Positions 44,308-53,191 of a stretch of 64,000 nt of DNA are shown one piece after another. The stretch lies in assembly GCA_963769765.1 (NCBI GenBank), contig CAVYNA010000006.1:186001-250000 (forward strand), written 5' to 3'. The DNA comes from Bog-756 sp963769765 (GTDB taxonomy: Bacteria > Actinomycetota > Acidimicrobiia > Acidimicrobiales > RAAP-2). The notes under the pieces were generated by a model. That model saw nothing but the letters and a program-made list of their open reading frames with translations, made no database searches and was not told the origin of the DNA. Numbering within the stretch: position 1 is the stretch's first letter; each line of letters starts with the position of its first letter. The position numbers and the translations under genes are program-made.

Positions 44308-45284
44308 GTCGGCGGTACGGGCGCCTCGTCGACGATGCGGGCGACGAGCGCGGCCGCATGGTCGTCGGCCGTGAGCAGTCGGTGCGACAGGCACGCGACG
44401 GCGACGCGCTGGACGTCGAGCGGGGTGACGTAGGGCCGCCCACCGAGCACCGCGTGTGCCTGGGCGCTCCGCAGCAGCGAGATCGCCGCGCGTGGGCTCG
44501 CACCGAGCCGAACGGTTCCCGCGGTGCGCGTGGCGCGCACGATGGAGACCGCGTACTCGGCGACGGCCGTGACCACAGCGACCCGCTCGGTGGCGTCGAT
44601 CGCCCGTTGCCACCGGACGGGATCCGCCACCGGGGTGAGGACCTCGAGCGCGTACCGGCCGCCGCGATGGAGCACGAGACCGGTCTCGACCTCGGCGTCG
44701 GGGTAGCCGATGGGGGTCGAGAGGCCGAACCGGTCGAGCTGGCTCTCCACGAGGGGGAAGGTGCCGAGCTGCCCGACGGGGTTCTGGGTGCCGATCACGA
44801 GGTGCGGGCGCGGCAGGGGCCACGACTCGCCGTCGACCGACACCTGCTGCTCCTCCATGGCTTCGAGGAGGGCCGACTGGGTGCGCGGCGGTGTGCGGTT
44901 CATCTCGTCGAGGAGGACCACGTGTCCGAAGACGGGCCCGGGCTGGAACTCCCAGCTCCCGGTCTCCGCCGAGTAGACGGTGACCCCGGTGACGTCGGAG
45001 GGCAACAGGTCGGGATGGCCCTGCACCCGCGAGAGCCGGCTGCCGAGGGCCGTGGCGAGCGCGCGGGCCAGCACGGTCTTCCCCACACCGGGCACGTCCT
45101 CGATCAGGAGGTGGTTTCCCGACAGCGCGGCGATCACCGCGGTGGTGACCGCGCCGGGGGTGCCGCGCAGGACCGCCGAGAGGGCGGCGTGGAGGCCGCG
45201 GCCGATCTCGATCGCCTCCTCGACGGAGGGATCGGCGGAGGTGTGGACGTCGTCCGCCCCGACCGTCTCGATGCCGGTGGTCAT
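44304..45284 (-). CDS. MoxR-family AAA+ ATPase
   Basis: The 326-residue protein has Walker A in DVPGVGKTVLARALA, Walker B in VVLLDEMNRTPPRTQ, and sensor stretch IGTQNPVGQLGTFPL followed by ESQLDRF. The C-terminal lid holds SPRAAISLLRSAQAHAVL. MoxR proteins act as chaperones that load metal or assemble complexes with von Willebrand A partners, here DUF58. ATG 45284 has AGGGGG just upstream; a TAGGGT box lies on the same strand at 45354-45349. Confidence 0.95.
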   Translation of the reverse strand: MTTGIETVGADDVHTSADPSVEEAIEIGRGLHAALSAVLRGTPGAVTTAVIAALSGNHLLIEDVPGVGKTVLARALATALGSRLSRVQGHPDLLPSDVTGVTVYSAETGSWEFQPGPVFGHVVLLDEMNRTPPRTQSALLEAMEEQQVSVDGESWPLPRPHLVIGTQNPVGQLGTFPLVESQLDRFGLSTPIGYPDAEVETGLVLHRGGRYALEVLTPVADPVRWQRAIDATERVAVVTAVAEYAVSIVRATRTAGTVRLGASPRAAISLLRSAQAHAVLGGRPYVTPLDVQRVAVACLSHRLLTADDHAAALVARIVDEAPVPPT

Positions 45285-45409
45285 GGGTCCCCCTGCGAGC
45301 CCTGGGTCGACCTGTTCGCCCGGCGACGCCGAGCGTGGTGCTCCCCCCACCCTACGCGTCCAGAGGTACGACCATCAACGGTCCTCCCTGCGCAAGGGGG
45401 CGGAGAGCC

Positions 45410-46879
45410 TCAGAAGTCAAGGGCGGACAGCTCGGGAATCGTGGCCTCCGCCCGCGCCCTGGCCTCGAGCCACCGATCGCGCGAAGCGGCCTGTGCTGCG
45501 TCCCCGAGGCGGGGCCGCTCGATCCGGGAGGGGGACCAGATGCGGCCGATCTCCGCTTCGTCGCTCCACGTGCCGACGGCCATGCCCGCGAGGTACGCGG
45601 CCCCGAGCGTGGTCGCCTCGACGACCGGAGCGATCTCGACCGGCCGGCCGCACGCGTCGGCGAGCGCCTGGGTGAAGACTTCGTTGGCGGCCATCCCGCC
45701 GTCGATGCGCAGTGCGTCGACGGCCAGTCCCGAGTCGGACTCGGCGGCCTCGAGGAGGTCGGCGCCGCGGTGGGCCACGCCCTCGAGGACCGCGCGCACG
45801 AGCTCGGGACGCCCGCTCCCGCGCGTGAGGCCGAGGAAGGTGCCACGTGCACCGAAGTCCCACACCGGGGTGCCGAGGCCGAGCAGTGCAGGGACGAACC
45901 AGACGTCACCGGTGTCACCGCAACCGCGTGCGACTTCGGCCGACGCCGCCGCGGAGTCGATGATGCCGAGGTCGTCGCGGAGCCACTCGAGGCAGGTGCC
46001 GGCCGAGAGCATGATCGCCTCGACGCCCCAGGTGACCACGCCTGCGCGGCGCCAGGCCGCGATCGGGATGGTGCCGGCCGCGCCACGGGCGAGCGTGGCG
46101 GGAGGCGTGGTGCCCACGCACTGGTCGAGCATGCCGCCCGTGCCGAAGGTCGCCTTCGCGCGGCCCGGGACGGTGCAGCCCTGGCCGATGAGCGAGGCCT
46201 GCTGATCGCCGACGATGCCGGCGATCGGGGGCGCGCCCTCGAGCGCGCTCGCGCCCTCGAGCATCCCGGTCGAGTCGACGATGGTCGGGAGCATCACCTC
46301 GGGGATCGACAGCGCATCGAGGACCGCGGCGTTCCACTCGAGGCGCTCCCCGTGGACGAGGCCGGTGACCCCCGCGTTCGACGCGTCGGTCACGTGGAGC
46401 GCCCCGCCGGTCAGGTGCCAGATCATCCAGGTGTCGACGGTCCCGAAGAGCAGCTCGCCACCGGCCGCACGCGACCGGTCGGGATCGGCGAGGTCGAGAA
46501 GTGCCGCGACCTTGGTGGCCGAGGCGTTCGGCGGTACTCGGATGCCCCTGCCCTGGAGCTCGAGGCAGGTTCCGACGGTTCTCAGGTCCTGCCAGCCGAG
46601 ACCCGGTCCGACCGGCACACCGGTGTCGCGTTCCCACACGATCGTCGAGGCACGCTGGTTGGCGATGCCGACCGCGGCGACCGTGCCGCCCGCCGACAGC
46701 GTGCGTGCGGCGACCTCGAGCGCGGCGGTCGCCATCACTGTGGGATCGAACTCGACGAGCCCGGGAAAGGGGCTCTCAGGCAGGACCGGCACGTGGTTGA
46801 CGTGGTCGACCGACGAATCGGGCCGCACGATGGCGCTCCTGATCCCGGACGTTCCGATGTCGATGACGAGGATGCTCAT
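45410..46879 (-). CDS. FGGY-family carbohydrate kinase, glycerol kinase-like
   Basis: The 489-residue protein has the first phosphate loop VIDIGTSGIRSAIV, IANQRASTIVWERDTG, IVGDQQASLIGQGC, KATFGTGGMLDQC and the C-terminal ATP motif IDGGMAANEVFTQALAD. This is the glycerol kinase branch by pattern, and the neighbours encode an ADPS-like oxidase and GlpD. It probably phosphorylates glycerol or a related polyol. It overlaps the oxidase gene by ATGA and is last in the operon. Confidence 0.9.
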   Translation of the reverse strand: MSILVIDIGTSGIRSAIVRPDSSVDHVNHVPVLPESPFPGLVEFDPTVMATAALEVAARTLSAGGTVAAVGIANQRASTIVWERDTGVPVGPGLGWQDLRTVGTCLELQGRGIRVPPNASATKVAALLDLADPDRSRAAGGELLFGTVDTWMIWHLTGGALHVTDASNAGVTGLVHGERLEWNAAVLDALSIPEVMLPTIVDSTGMLEGASALEGAPPIAGIVGDQQASLIGQGCTVPGRAKATFGTGGMLDQCVGTTPPATLARGAAGTIPIAAWRRAGVVTWGVEAIMLSAGTCLEWLRDDLGIIDSAAASAEVARGCGDTGDVWFVPALLGLGTPVWDFGARGTFLGLTRGSGRPELVRAVLEGVAHRGADLLEAAESDSGLAVDALRIDGGMAANEVFTQALADACGRPVEIAPVVEATTLGAAYLAGMAVGTWSDEAEIGRIWSPSRIERPRLGDAAQAASRDRWLEARARAEATIPELSALDF

Positions 46880-48384
46880 GGCCAGGGCACCGGGCCGAAG
46901 TGGCTCGGGAGGCCGAGCTTGCCGGGGTTGAGGATCCCGTTCGGGTCGAGCGCGGCCTTGAGCGCGGCGAGCACCGCGAAGCCCTCCCCGAGCGCGTCCG
47001 CCACGAACCGCGCCCGGTTGATCCCGATCCCGTGGTGGTGGCTGATCGCTCCTCCCGCCGCCGTCGTCGCCGCCGTCACGGCATCCCAGGCCGTCCGGTA
47101 GTACGCCTCGCGCCACGCGGCCGCCTCGTCGGTCGGGAGGTCCTCGGGTGGGCGCCCCGCGAACGTGAAGTAGAGGCACGCGCCGTCTGTGTAGGCGTGG
47201 GACTGGTGCGACGATGCGACGAGTGTTCCGGGGACCGCCCCGAGCGCGTCGAGGACCGAACGGTAGAGGCCGGGCAGGGTCCGCCAGCGTGCCGAGACTT
47301 CCGCGGTGTCGACCACGATGCCGCCTCGCCACAGGGGTGCCAACGCCGAGACGTCGTTGCGGTGGTCGAGCCATCGGTCGACGAGTCCGTCGTCGAGCCG
47401 AGCGACCGCGCACTCGTCGTCGACGACGGCGAGCGTGGCCTCGACGAGCGCCGGGTCTCCCTCGTCGAGCACGACGAGCACGTTGGTGTCCGCCGTCTCG
47501 AAGGAGCGCACGGACTCAGTCGCGTCGTAGAGGCGGAGCACCGCCGGCGCCGCGCCGCGGCGCAGGATCCTCCGACAGGCATCGAGCCCCGCCTCGAAGG
47601 ATACGAACCCGAACGCCCGCCGTCCGTTCCCCTCGGGCACCGGATGGACGCGGAATCGCCCCTCGGTGATCACCCCGAGGGTGCCCTCGCTGCCGACGAA
47701 GAGCTGGGTCAGATCGGGCCCGACCGCAGCCCGCGGCCCCGCGCCTCCGGTGTGCACGATGCGCCCGTCGGCGAGGACGACCTCGAGGCCGACGACCATG
47801 TCCTCGATCTTGCCGTAGCGGTTGGAGTACTGCCCCGCCCCGCGGCAGGCGAGCCACCCGCCGACGGTCGAGAGGTCCATCGACTGGGGCCAGTGCCCGA
47901 GGGTGACTCCGACCTCGCCGAGGCCCTTCTCGACGTCGGGCCCGAAGGTGCCGGCGCGGACGTCCGCGACGAGCGAGTCGGTGTCGACCTCGACGATGCC
48001 CGACAGCGCGCACAGGTCGAGCGAGACGCCGCCGAAGAGCGGCACCGCCGCGCCGCACACCCCGCTCCGGCCTCCTGCCGCCGTCACCGGCACGCCGTCG
48101 CCGTTGCAGAGGTCGAGGACGGCCGCAACCTGGGCGGTGTCCGTCGGACGGGCGACGACCGACGGACGGGCGGGAACCTGTCCGACGGCGGCCCACCCGA
48201 TGGCGAGCGGCCACCAGTCCCTGCCGGCCTCCGCGCAGGCAGCGTCGTCGTCGGTGACCTCGGCGCAGACGCCGGCGAGCCGGTGACGGAGCGCGTCGGT
48301 CACGGTCACACGGGTCCCCGCGAGGCGGTCGGTGACCGCACCGGGCGCCGCGTCGATCGGCGTGACGGGTGTCGGTCGGATCAC
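46876..48384 (-). CDS. FAD-binding oxidase, alkyl-DHAP synthase-like
   Basis: The 502-residue VAO/PCMH flavoprotein has the FAD-binding region VPVTAAGGRSGVCGAAVP and STVGGWLACRGAGQYSNRYG, then KIEDMVVGLEVVLADG and FVGSEGTLGVITEGRFRV. The catalytic-type histidine run AISHHHGIGINRARF and the end LDPNGILNPGKL match alkyldihydroxyacetonephosphate synthases and D-2-hydroxyacid oxidases. Position between glycerol kinase-like and glpD genes favours a glycerol phosphate or ether lipid substrate (inference). GTG overlaps the glpD stop. Confidence 0.88.
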   Translation of the reverse strand: MIRPTPVTPIDAAPGAVTDRLAGTRVTVTDALRHRLAGVCAEVTDDDAACAEAGRDWWPLAIGWAAVGQVPARPSVVARPTDTAQVAAVLDLCNGDGVPVTAAGGRSGVCGAAVPLFGGVSLDLCALSGIVEVDTDSLVADVRAGTFGPDVEKGLGEVGVTLGHWPQSMDLSTVGGWLACRGAGQYSNRYGKIEDMVVGLEVVLADGRIVHTGGAGPRAAVGPDLTQLFVGSEGTLGVITEGRFRVHPVPEGNGRRAFGFVSFEAGLDACRRILRRGAAPAVLRLYDATESVRSFETADTNVLVVLDEGDPALVEATLAVVDDECAVARLDDGLVDRWLDHRNDVSALAPLWRGGIVVDTAEVSARWRTLPGLYRSVLDALGAVPGTLVASSHQSHAYTDGACLYFTFAGRPPEDLPTDEAAAWREAYYRTAWDAVTAATTAAGGAISHHHGIGINRARFVADALGEGFAVLAALKAALDPNGILNPGKLGLPSHFGPVPWP

Positions 48385-50123
48385 GGACGCTCTGCCGGGC
48401 GGCCCGACGCGCCGACCGGGCCCGAAGCCGGGGAAGCTCCAGGCTCAGGGTCGAGGCCCGCGCGGACGAGTACGGAACGAAGATCGGCGGCGTACCCGGC
48501 TGCTTCCCTCGCGGCGCGTTCGGCGTCCCAGCCGAGCTCGGGCGCGAGGAGGGCGGCGATGCGAGGTGCCGCGTCCGCGGTGGCGCGCGCATCACGGAGT
48601 GAGGAACGGGTGCGGCGGTCGAGCACGTCGGCGAGCGTGCGTGCCATTTCGTGTCGGACCGCGTAGATCGCCTCCACGCCGAGGTAGCGCAGCCCCGGCA
48701 CCAACGGCTCGAGGAGCTCGGGCCGCCCGTCGGCGAGCGCGAGGACATCGGGGGTCTCGCTCCCGTACCGGCCGGCGAGGTGGGCGGCCGCGCCCGCCGT
48801 GTCGCCCTGAGCGTCGCGCTCACGTGGGAGCGGGGCGCTTCCGCGGAGGCGGAGCGACTTCGTGGCGCACGGGCGCGCGCGACGGCCGAGTGCGTGCACG
48901 ACGACGTCGACCGTGTCCTCGGCCATCTTTCGGTAGGTGGTCAGCTTGCCGCCGGTGACGGTGACCATCCCGCCGGCAGACGTCCGGACCGTATGGCGAC
49001 GCGAGAGGTCGGCGGTCCGCTCGCTCGGCGCGCTCCGTCCCTCGACGGGGGCGAGCAATGGGCGGAGTCCCGACCACACGCCGGTGACGTCGGACCGGGC
49101 GAGCGGCGAGGTCACGACCGCGTTGGCGGCATCGAGGAGATAGTCGACGTCCTCGGGCAGGCAGGCCGGATCGTCGAGCGGACCGTCCCACGCGGTGTCG
49201 GTGGTGCCGAGGTAGACCTGGTCGCCCCACGACACGACGAAGATCGACCGCCGGTCGCCCCTGACCGGGATGACCGCGGCGATGTCGCACGGCAGCACCG
49301 CGGCAGGCACCGTCACGTGGATCCCCTTGGCCGGCCGGATGGACTCCGGGTCGTGGCCCTCGTCGAGGGCCCGGACCTGGTCGGCCCAGACGCCGGCGGC
49401 GTTGACCACCACCTTCGCCCGCACCGTGATCCCCTCGGCGCCGACCGGGGCGAGGCGGGCGCCGTCGACCCGACCGGACGGGTCCGTCGTCACCGCGACC
49501 ATCGGCGTGTGATTGGCCGCGACGGCGCCGAACTCGAGGACGGCGGTGCGCAGCACCGCAAGGGTGAGCCGGGCGTCGTCGGCACGGGCGTCCCAGTAGA
49601 GGAAGCCCGCCGCGAGGCGGTCCGCCTGCAGTGTGGGGAGGTGGGCGAGCGCCTGGGCCCGGGTGACCTTCTCGTGCCGTCGCCCGATCCGCACGCCTCC
49701 GGTCAGGTCGTAGAGCCACAGCGCGGTGCGGTAGACGCGCGCGGCCCCGCGGTTCGCGACCCCGGCCTTCCCGAAGAGGGGGATGAGGAACGGCAGCGGG
49801 GAGACGAGGTGGGGCGCGTTGTCGAGGAGGCGCTGGCGCTCGGCGAGGTTCTCGTAGACCAGCCGGTACTCGTGCTGTTGGAGGTAGCGGAGACCCCCGT
49901 GGACCATCTTCGACGACTTCGAGGAGGTGCCCGACGCGAAGTCGTCGCGTTCGACCAGTGCGGTCGTCAGCCCTCGGCTGGCGGCGTCGAGGGCCACCCC
50001 GGCCCCCGTGATCCCGCCGCCGACGACCAGGACGTCGAACTCCTCGCTTGCCAGGCGCTCGAGGGCGCGCGCCCGGTCGAACCGCCCGGCGCGCTGCTCG
50101 GCGACGCTGGCCGGGTCGGACAT
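48381..50123 (-). CDS. glpD: FAD-dependent glycerol-3-phosphate dehydrogenase
   Basis: The 580-residue protein has the FAD motif DVLVVGGGITGAGVALDAA at about 30 and SSKMVHGGLRYLQQHEYRLV, both GlpD hallmarks, followed by GIHVTVP and VTVTGGKLTTYRKMAEDTVD. The C-terminal helical cap (RYLGVEAIYAVRHEMARTLA) is the usual one. It oxidises glycerol-3-phosphate to DHAP and hands electrons to quinone at the membrane. It is first in its operon and divergent from the PerR-like gene across a shared operator. Confidence 0.96.
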   Translation of the reverse strand: MSDPASVAEQRAGRFDRARALERLASEEFDVLVVGGGITGAGVALDAASRGLTTALVERDDFASGTSSKSSKMVHGGLRYLQQHEYRLVYENLAERQRLLDNAPHLVSPLPFLIPLFGKAGVANRGAARVYRTALWLYDLTGGVRIGRRHEKVTRAQALAHLPTLQADRLAAGFLYWDARADDARLTLAVLRTAVLEFGAVAANHTPMVAVTTDPSGRVDGARLAPVGAEGITVRAKVVVNAAGVWADQVRALDEGHDPESIRPAKGIHVTVPAAVLPCDIAAVIPVRGDRRSIFVVSWGDQVYLGTTDTAWDGPLDDPACLPEDVDYLLDAANAVVTSPLARSDVTGVWSGLRPLLAPVEGRSAPSERTADLSRRHTVRTSAGGMVTVTGGKLTTYRKMAEDTVDVVVHALGRRARPCATKSLRLRGSAPLPRERDAQGDTAGAAAHLAGRYGSETPDVLALADGRPELLEPLVPGLRYLGVEAIYAVRHEMARTLADVLDRRTRSSLRDARATADAAPRIAALLAPELGWDAERAAREAAGYAADLRSVLVRAGLDPEPGASPASGPVGASGRPAERP

Positions 50124-50196
50124 GGCCAAAGCCTGCCACAGGCGGGCGCGGGCGCTGCCCGGTCGGTCCGACGGTCGGCAAAGGGCCGACGAGTCA

Positions 50197-50221
50197 ATCA
50201 ACAACGATTGTTGATCAACAA
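50197..50221. promoter_or_regulatory. Overlapping palindromes between glpD and the PerR-like gene
   Basis: ATCAACAA (50197-50204) and TTGTTGAT (50208-50215) form an 8-3-8 inverted repeat. TTGTTGATCAACAA (50208-50221) is a second perfect palindrome overlapping it. The site covers the probable -35 region of the regulator's promoter (-10 TAGAGT at 50232-50237), as expected for autoregulation by a Fur-family protein. Confidence 0.7.
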
Positions 50222-50231
50222 TCGCTGGTGA

Positions 50232-50237
50232 TAGAGT
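50232..50237 (+). promoter_or_regulatory. -10 box TAGAGT of the PerR-like gene
   Basis: TAGAGT lies 16 bp after TTGATC (50211-50215 region) in the operator and 7 nt before GTG 50245, suggesting a leaderless start there rather than at GTG 50236. Confidence 0.45.
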
Positions 50238-50244
50238 GGTGAGC

Positions 50245-50709
50245 GTGAAGTCCGCGGCCGAGCTCACCGACCTCTTCCGGTCGACCGGACGCAAGGTCAC
50301 GCCCCAGCGTCAGTGCATCTTCCGGATCCTCCAGGGCGACGAGACGCACCCTTCGGCCGAGGCCGTCCACGCCGCGGCCAGCCGCGAGATGCCGACGATC
50401 TCGTTGAAGACGGTCTACCAGACGCTCCACGACCTCGCGGAGCTCGGCGAGATCTCCTCCCTCGACGTCGGCACCGGCATGATCCGCTTCGATCCGAACG
50501 TGGACGACACTCACCACCACCTTGTCTGCCGCCGTTGCGGGAGCGTGCGCGACCTGGTGGCGGACTTTCCGGATCTCCGGATCCCCACTGGCGCCGACCT
50601 CGGGTTCGAGGTCGGGTCCGCCGAGATCGTGTTCCGCGGGCTCTGCCCCGAGTGCCGCGAGACACGCCGACGCCGACCGGCCCGGACGCTCGCCGCCCGT
50701 GCGACCTGA
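50245..50709 (+). CDS. Fur-family regulator, PerR-like
   Basis: The 154-residue protein has the winged helix (RKVTPQRQCIFRILQGDETH, MPTISLKTVYQTLHDLAELG). The metal and sensor region reads MIRFDPNVDDTHHHLVCRRC, and the structural zinc cysteines are CRRC and CPEC near the end. The Asp in RFDP matches the PerR position where Fur has Glu, and rubrerythrin follows, so peroxide sensing is likely. GTG 50236 and 50239-50245 are alternative starts; 50245 fits the promoter. Confidence 0.9.
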   Translation: MKSAAELTDLFRSTGRKVTPQRQCIFRILQGDETHPSAEAVHAAASREMPTISLKTVYQTLHDLAELGEISSLDVGTGMIRFDPNVDDTHHHLVCRRCGSVRDLVADFPDLRIPTGADLGFEVGSAEIVFRGLCPECRETRRRRPARTLAARAT

Positions 50710-50775
50710 CCGATCGGTCCGGGTCGGCCGCAACCGCTCCGACACCACCACCGCCGTCACGCTGAAAGGACCACC

Positions 50776-51195
50776 ATGCCAGCACTGAAGGACACCAAGA
50801 CCGAGGCCAATCTGAAGGAGGCCTTCGCCGGCGAGAGCCAGGCCAACCGCCGGTACCTCTACTTCGCGCAGAAGGCGGACGTGGAGGGCTACCCGGACGT
50901 CGCTGCACTGTTCCGCTCGGTCGCCGAGGGCGAGACCGGTCACGCCTTCGGGCACTTCGACTTCCTCCGCGAGGTCGGCGATCCGGTCACCGGTACACCG
51001 GTGGGCGCGACCGAGGACAACCTCAAGTCGGCGGTCGAGGGGGAGACCTACGAGTACTCCGAGATGTACCCGGGGTTCGCCCGGACTGCGAGGGACGAGG
51101 GCTTCGACGAGATCGCCGAGTGGTTCGAGACGCTCGCCCGCGCGGAGAAGAGCCATGCCGGCCGGTTCACCGAGGGGCTCGCATCGGTCAGCTGA
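50776..51195 (+). CDS. Rubrerythrin without rubredoxin domain
   Basis: The 139-residue ferritin-like protein has the diiron ligands KEAFAGESQANRRYLYFAQK, VAEGETGHAFGHF, VEGETYEYSEMYP and LARAEKSHAGRF. Rubrerythrins reduce hydrogen peroxide; this one lacks the C-terminal rubredoxin domain, so it needs an outside electron donor, perhaps the Fe-S protein next door. AAAGGACC before ATG 50776 serves as ribosome site. Confidence 0.94.
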   Translation: MPALKDTKTEANLKEAFAGESQANRRYLYFAQKADVEGYPDVAALFRSVAEGETGHAFGHFDFLREVGDPVTGTPVGATEDNLKSAVEGETYEYSEMYPGFARTARDEGFDEIAEWFETLARAEKSHAGRFTEGLASVS

Positions 51196-51223
51196 CCGGA
51201 GCCCGGAGGGGTACCGCCCCACG

Positions 51224-52561
51224 ATGACGACCACCTACGACCCGTCGCACCCGAGCTACTTCGACGAGGGCGATCTGCGGGCGGAGTTCGAACGCGTCTT
51301 CGACCTCTGCCACGGGTGCAGGCTGTGCTTCAACCTGTGCCCGTCCTTTCCGACCCTCTTCGAGCTGGTCGACGCCCACGACGGGAGGGTGCACGCGCTC
51401 ACCCCGGACGAGCACGACCGGGTGGTCGACGAGTGCTACCAGTGCAAGCTCTGCTACGTGAAGTGCCCCTATGTGCCGCCGCACGAGTGGGCGCTCGACT
51501 TCCCCCGCCTCATGCAACGTGCCCACGCCGTACGCCACCGCGGGCGCCGACCGATGCGGGACCGGCTCGCCGATCAGTTCCTCGGCCGGACCGACCTGCT
51601 CGGGAGGGTCTCGACAACGGCCGCGCCGGTGGTCAACGCGCTCACCGGGCGGCCGGGCTCGCTGCCACGCTCGCTTCTCGAGAAGGCCGTCGGCATCGCA
51701 TCCGAGCGGCTGCTCCCGCCCTACGCGGGCCAGCGCTTCTCGACCTGGTTCCGACGGCGTCGTGGGACGGTCGCCGCACCGGCACCGGAGGACCGGCAGG
51801 GCGACGTGGCGGTCTTCCCGACGTGCTTCATCGAGTATCTCGATCCCTCGATCGGTCGGGACCTGGTCGCGGTCTTCGAGCACAACCGGGTCGCGTGTGA
51901 CCTGCCCGAGGGCGCACGGTGCTGCGGAGCGCCCTGGCTGCACGCCGGCGATCTCGAGGCGTTCGAGCGCGCGGCGGAGCGAAACGTCGCCCTCCTCGCC
52001 CGACAGGTGCGCGCCGGTCGCACGATCGTCGTCGCACAGCCGACGTGTGCGTACGTGATCCGCAAGGACTACCCGGTCCATCTCGCGAACCGGCCGTCGG
52101 GTGCGGACGCCGAGCTCGTCGCCGCCCATACCGTCGATCCCGCGGAGTACCTCATGGCGCTCGACAAAGCGGAGGCCACCGCGCTCGAGCGCGACTTTCC
52201 GGGTCGGGCGGCAAGCGAGGTGCCCGACGAGGTGACCTACCACGTGGCCTGCCACCTCCTCGCAGAGCAGATCGGTCTGAAGAGCCGCGACCTGTTGAAG
52301 GTCGCCGGCATCAAGGCGACGCTCGTGCAGCGGTGCTCCGGCATCGACGGAACCTGGGGGTACCGCGCGGACAACTACAAGCTCGCGCGCGAGGTGGCTC
52401 GACCGCTCGGTGCGGCCATCGAGGAGGCAGGCAACTCGGTGGTCTGCGGCGACTGCTTGTTGGCGAACGGTTCGATCGAGCAGGAGACCGGCAGGCGGCC
52501 CGTCCATCCGATCCAGCTCGTGGCACACGCGTACGGCCTCGGGGACGGCGGTCGGGCGTGA
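51224..52561 (+). CDS. Fe-S oxidoreductase with two 4Fe-4S clusters and CCG domains
   Basis: The 445-residue protein has two cluster motifs (CHGCRLCFNLCPSFP at about 28 and CYQCKLCYVKCPY at about 73). The C-terminal half has two CCG-type cysteine-rich regions (CCGAPWLHAGD, then VACHLL to CSGIDGTWG) as in GlpC and heterodisulfide reductase HdrB/D. It probably shuttles electrons to rubrerythrin or a thiol partner. The same trio (rubrerythrin, this protein, DUF3501) recurs in other bacteria. Its end overlaps the next gene by GTGA. Confidence 0.9.
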   Translation: MTTTYDPSHPSYFDEGDLRAEFERVFDLCHGCRLCFNLCPSFPTLFELVDAHDGRVHALTPDEHDRVVDECYQCKLCYVKCPYVPPHEWALDFPRLMQRAHAVRHRGRRPMRDRLADQFLGRTDLLGRVSTTAAPVVNALTGRPGSLPRSLLEKAVGIASERLLPPYAGQRFSTWFRRRRGTVAAPAPEDRQGDVAVFPTCFIEYLDPSIGRDLVAVFEHNRVACDLPEGARCCGAPWLHAGDLEAFERAAERNVALLARQVRAGRTIVVAQPTCAYVIRKDYPVHLANRPSGADAELVAAHTVDPAEYLMALDKAEATALERDFPGRAASEVPDEVTYHVACHLLAEQIGLKSRDLLKVAGIKATLVQRCSGIDGTWGYRADNYKLAREVARPLGAAIEEAGNSVVCGDCLLANGSIEQETGRRPVHPIQLVAHAYGLGDGGRA

Positions 52562-53175
52562 CGGCGGCACGTCCGCTCACGCTGGACGACATCTCGGACC
52601 TGCGTGCCTACGAGCGCGAGCGCGAGGAATTCCGCCGCAAGATCGTCGCGCTGAAGAAGGTGCGTCGGGTGAACGTGGGACCGGTGGTGACCCTCACCTT
52701 CGAGTGCCGTGAGACGGTGCGCTTCCAGGTACAGGAGATGGCGAGAGCCGAGCGCATGGTCAGCGACGAGCAGGTCCGACGCGAGCTCGAGGTCTACAAC
52801 CGCCTCCTGCCGGGCCGTGGGGAGCTGTCGGCCACGCTCTTCCTCGAGCTGGTCGACGAGGACGCGCTCCGCACCTGGCTCCCGAGGCTCGTCGGCATCG
52901 AGCACGCATGCCGCCTGCGCATCGGCGAAGGAGGCGACGTCCTGGTCGTCCCGTCCCGTCCCGAGGGGTCCCACGAGGCGGCTCTCACCCGGGAGGGCGT
53001 GACCGCCGCCGTCCACTACGTCCGGTTCGACGTCGGGCGGTCGGCCATGGAGGCGTTCACGGCCGGTCCCGTCGTGCTCGCCGTCGACCACCCGGGCTAC
53101 GCCGAAGGGCTGCCGGGCACCGAATTGCGGGCAGAGACGAGGCGCGAGCTCGCGGCTGACTTCGCCGACGACTGA
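52558..53175 (+). CDS. DUF3501 family protein
   Basis: The 205-residue protein has the family pattern LTLDDISDLRAYEREREEFR, RVNVGPVVTLTFECRETVRF, QVQEMARAERM and YNRLLPGRGELSATLFLEL. The function is unknown, but the gene travels with rubrerythrin and the CCG-domain Fe-S protein, so it is probably an oxidative-stress partner. GTG 52558 overlaps the previous stop. Confidence 0.88.
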   Translation: MTAARPLTLDDISDLRAYEREREEFRRKIVALKKVRRVNVGPVVTLTFECRETVRFQVQEMARAERMVSDEQVRRELEVYNRLLPGRGELSATLFLELVDEDALRTWLPRLVGIEHACRLRIGEGGDVLVVPSRPEGSHEAALTREGVTAAVHYVRFDVGRSAMEAFTAGPVVLAVDHPGYAEGLPGTELRAETRRELAADFADD

Positions 53176-53191
53176 TCCGTCGGGTCGATCC

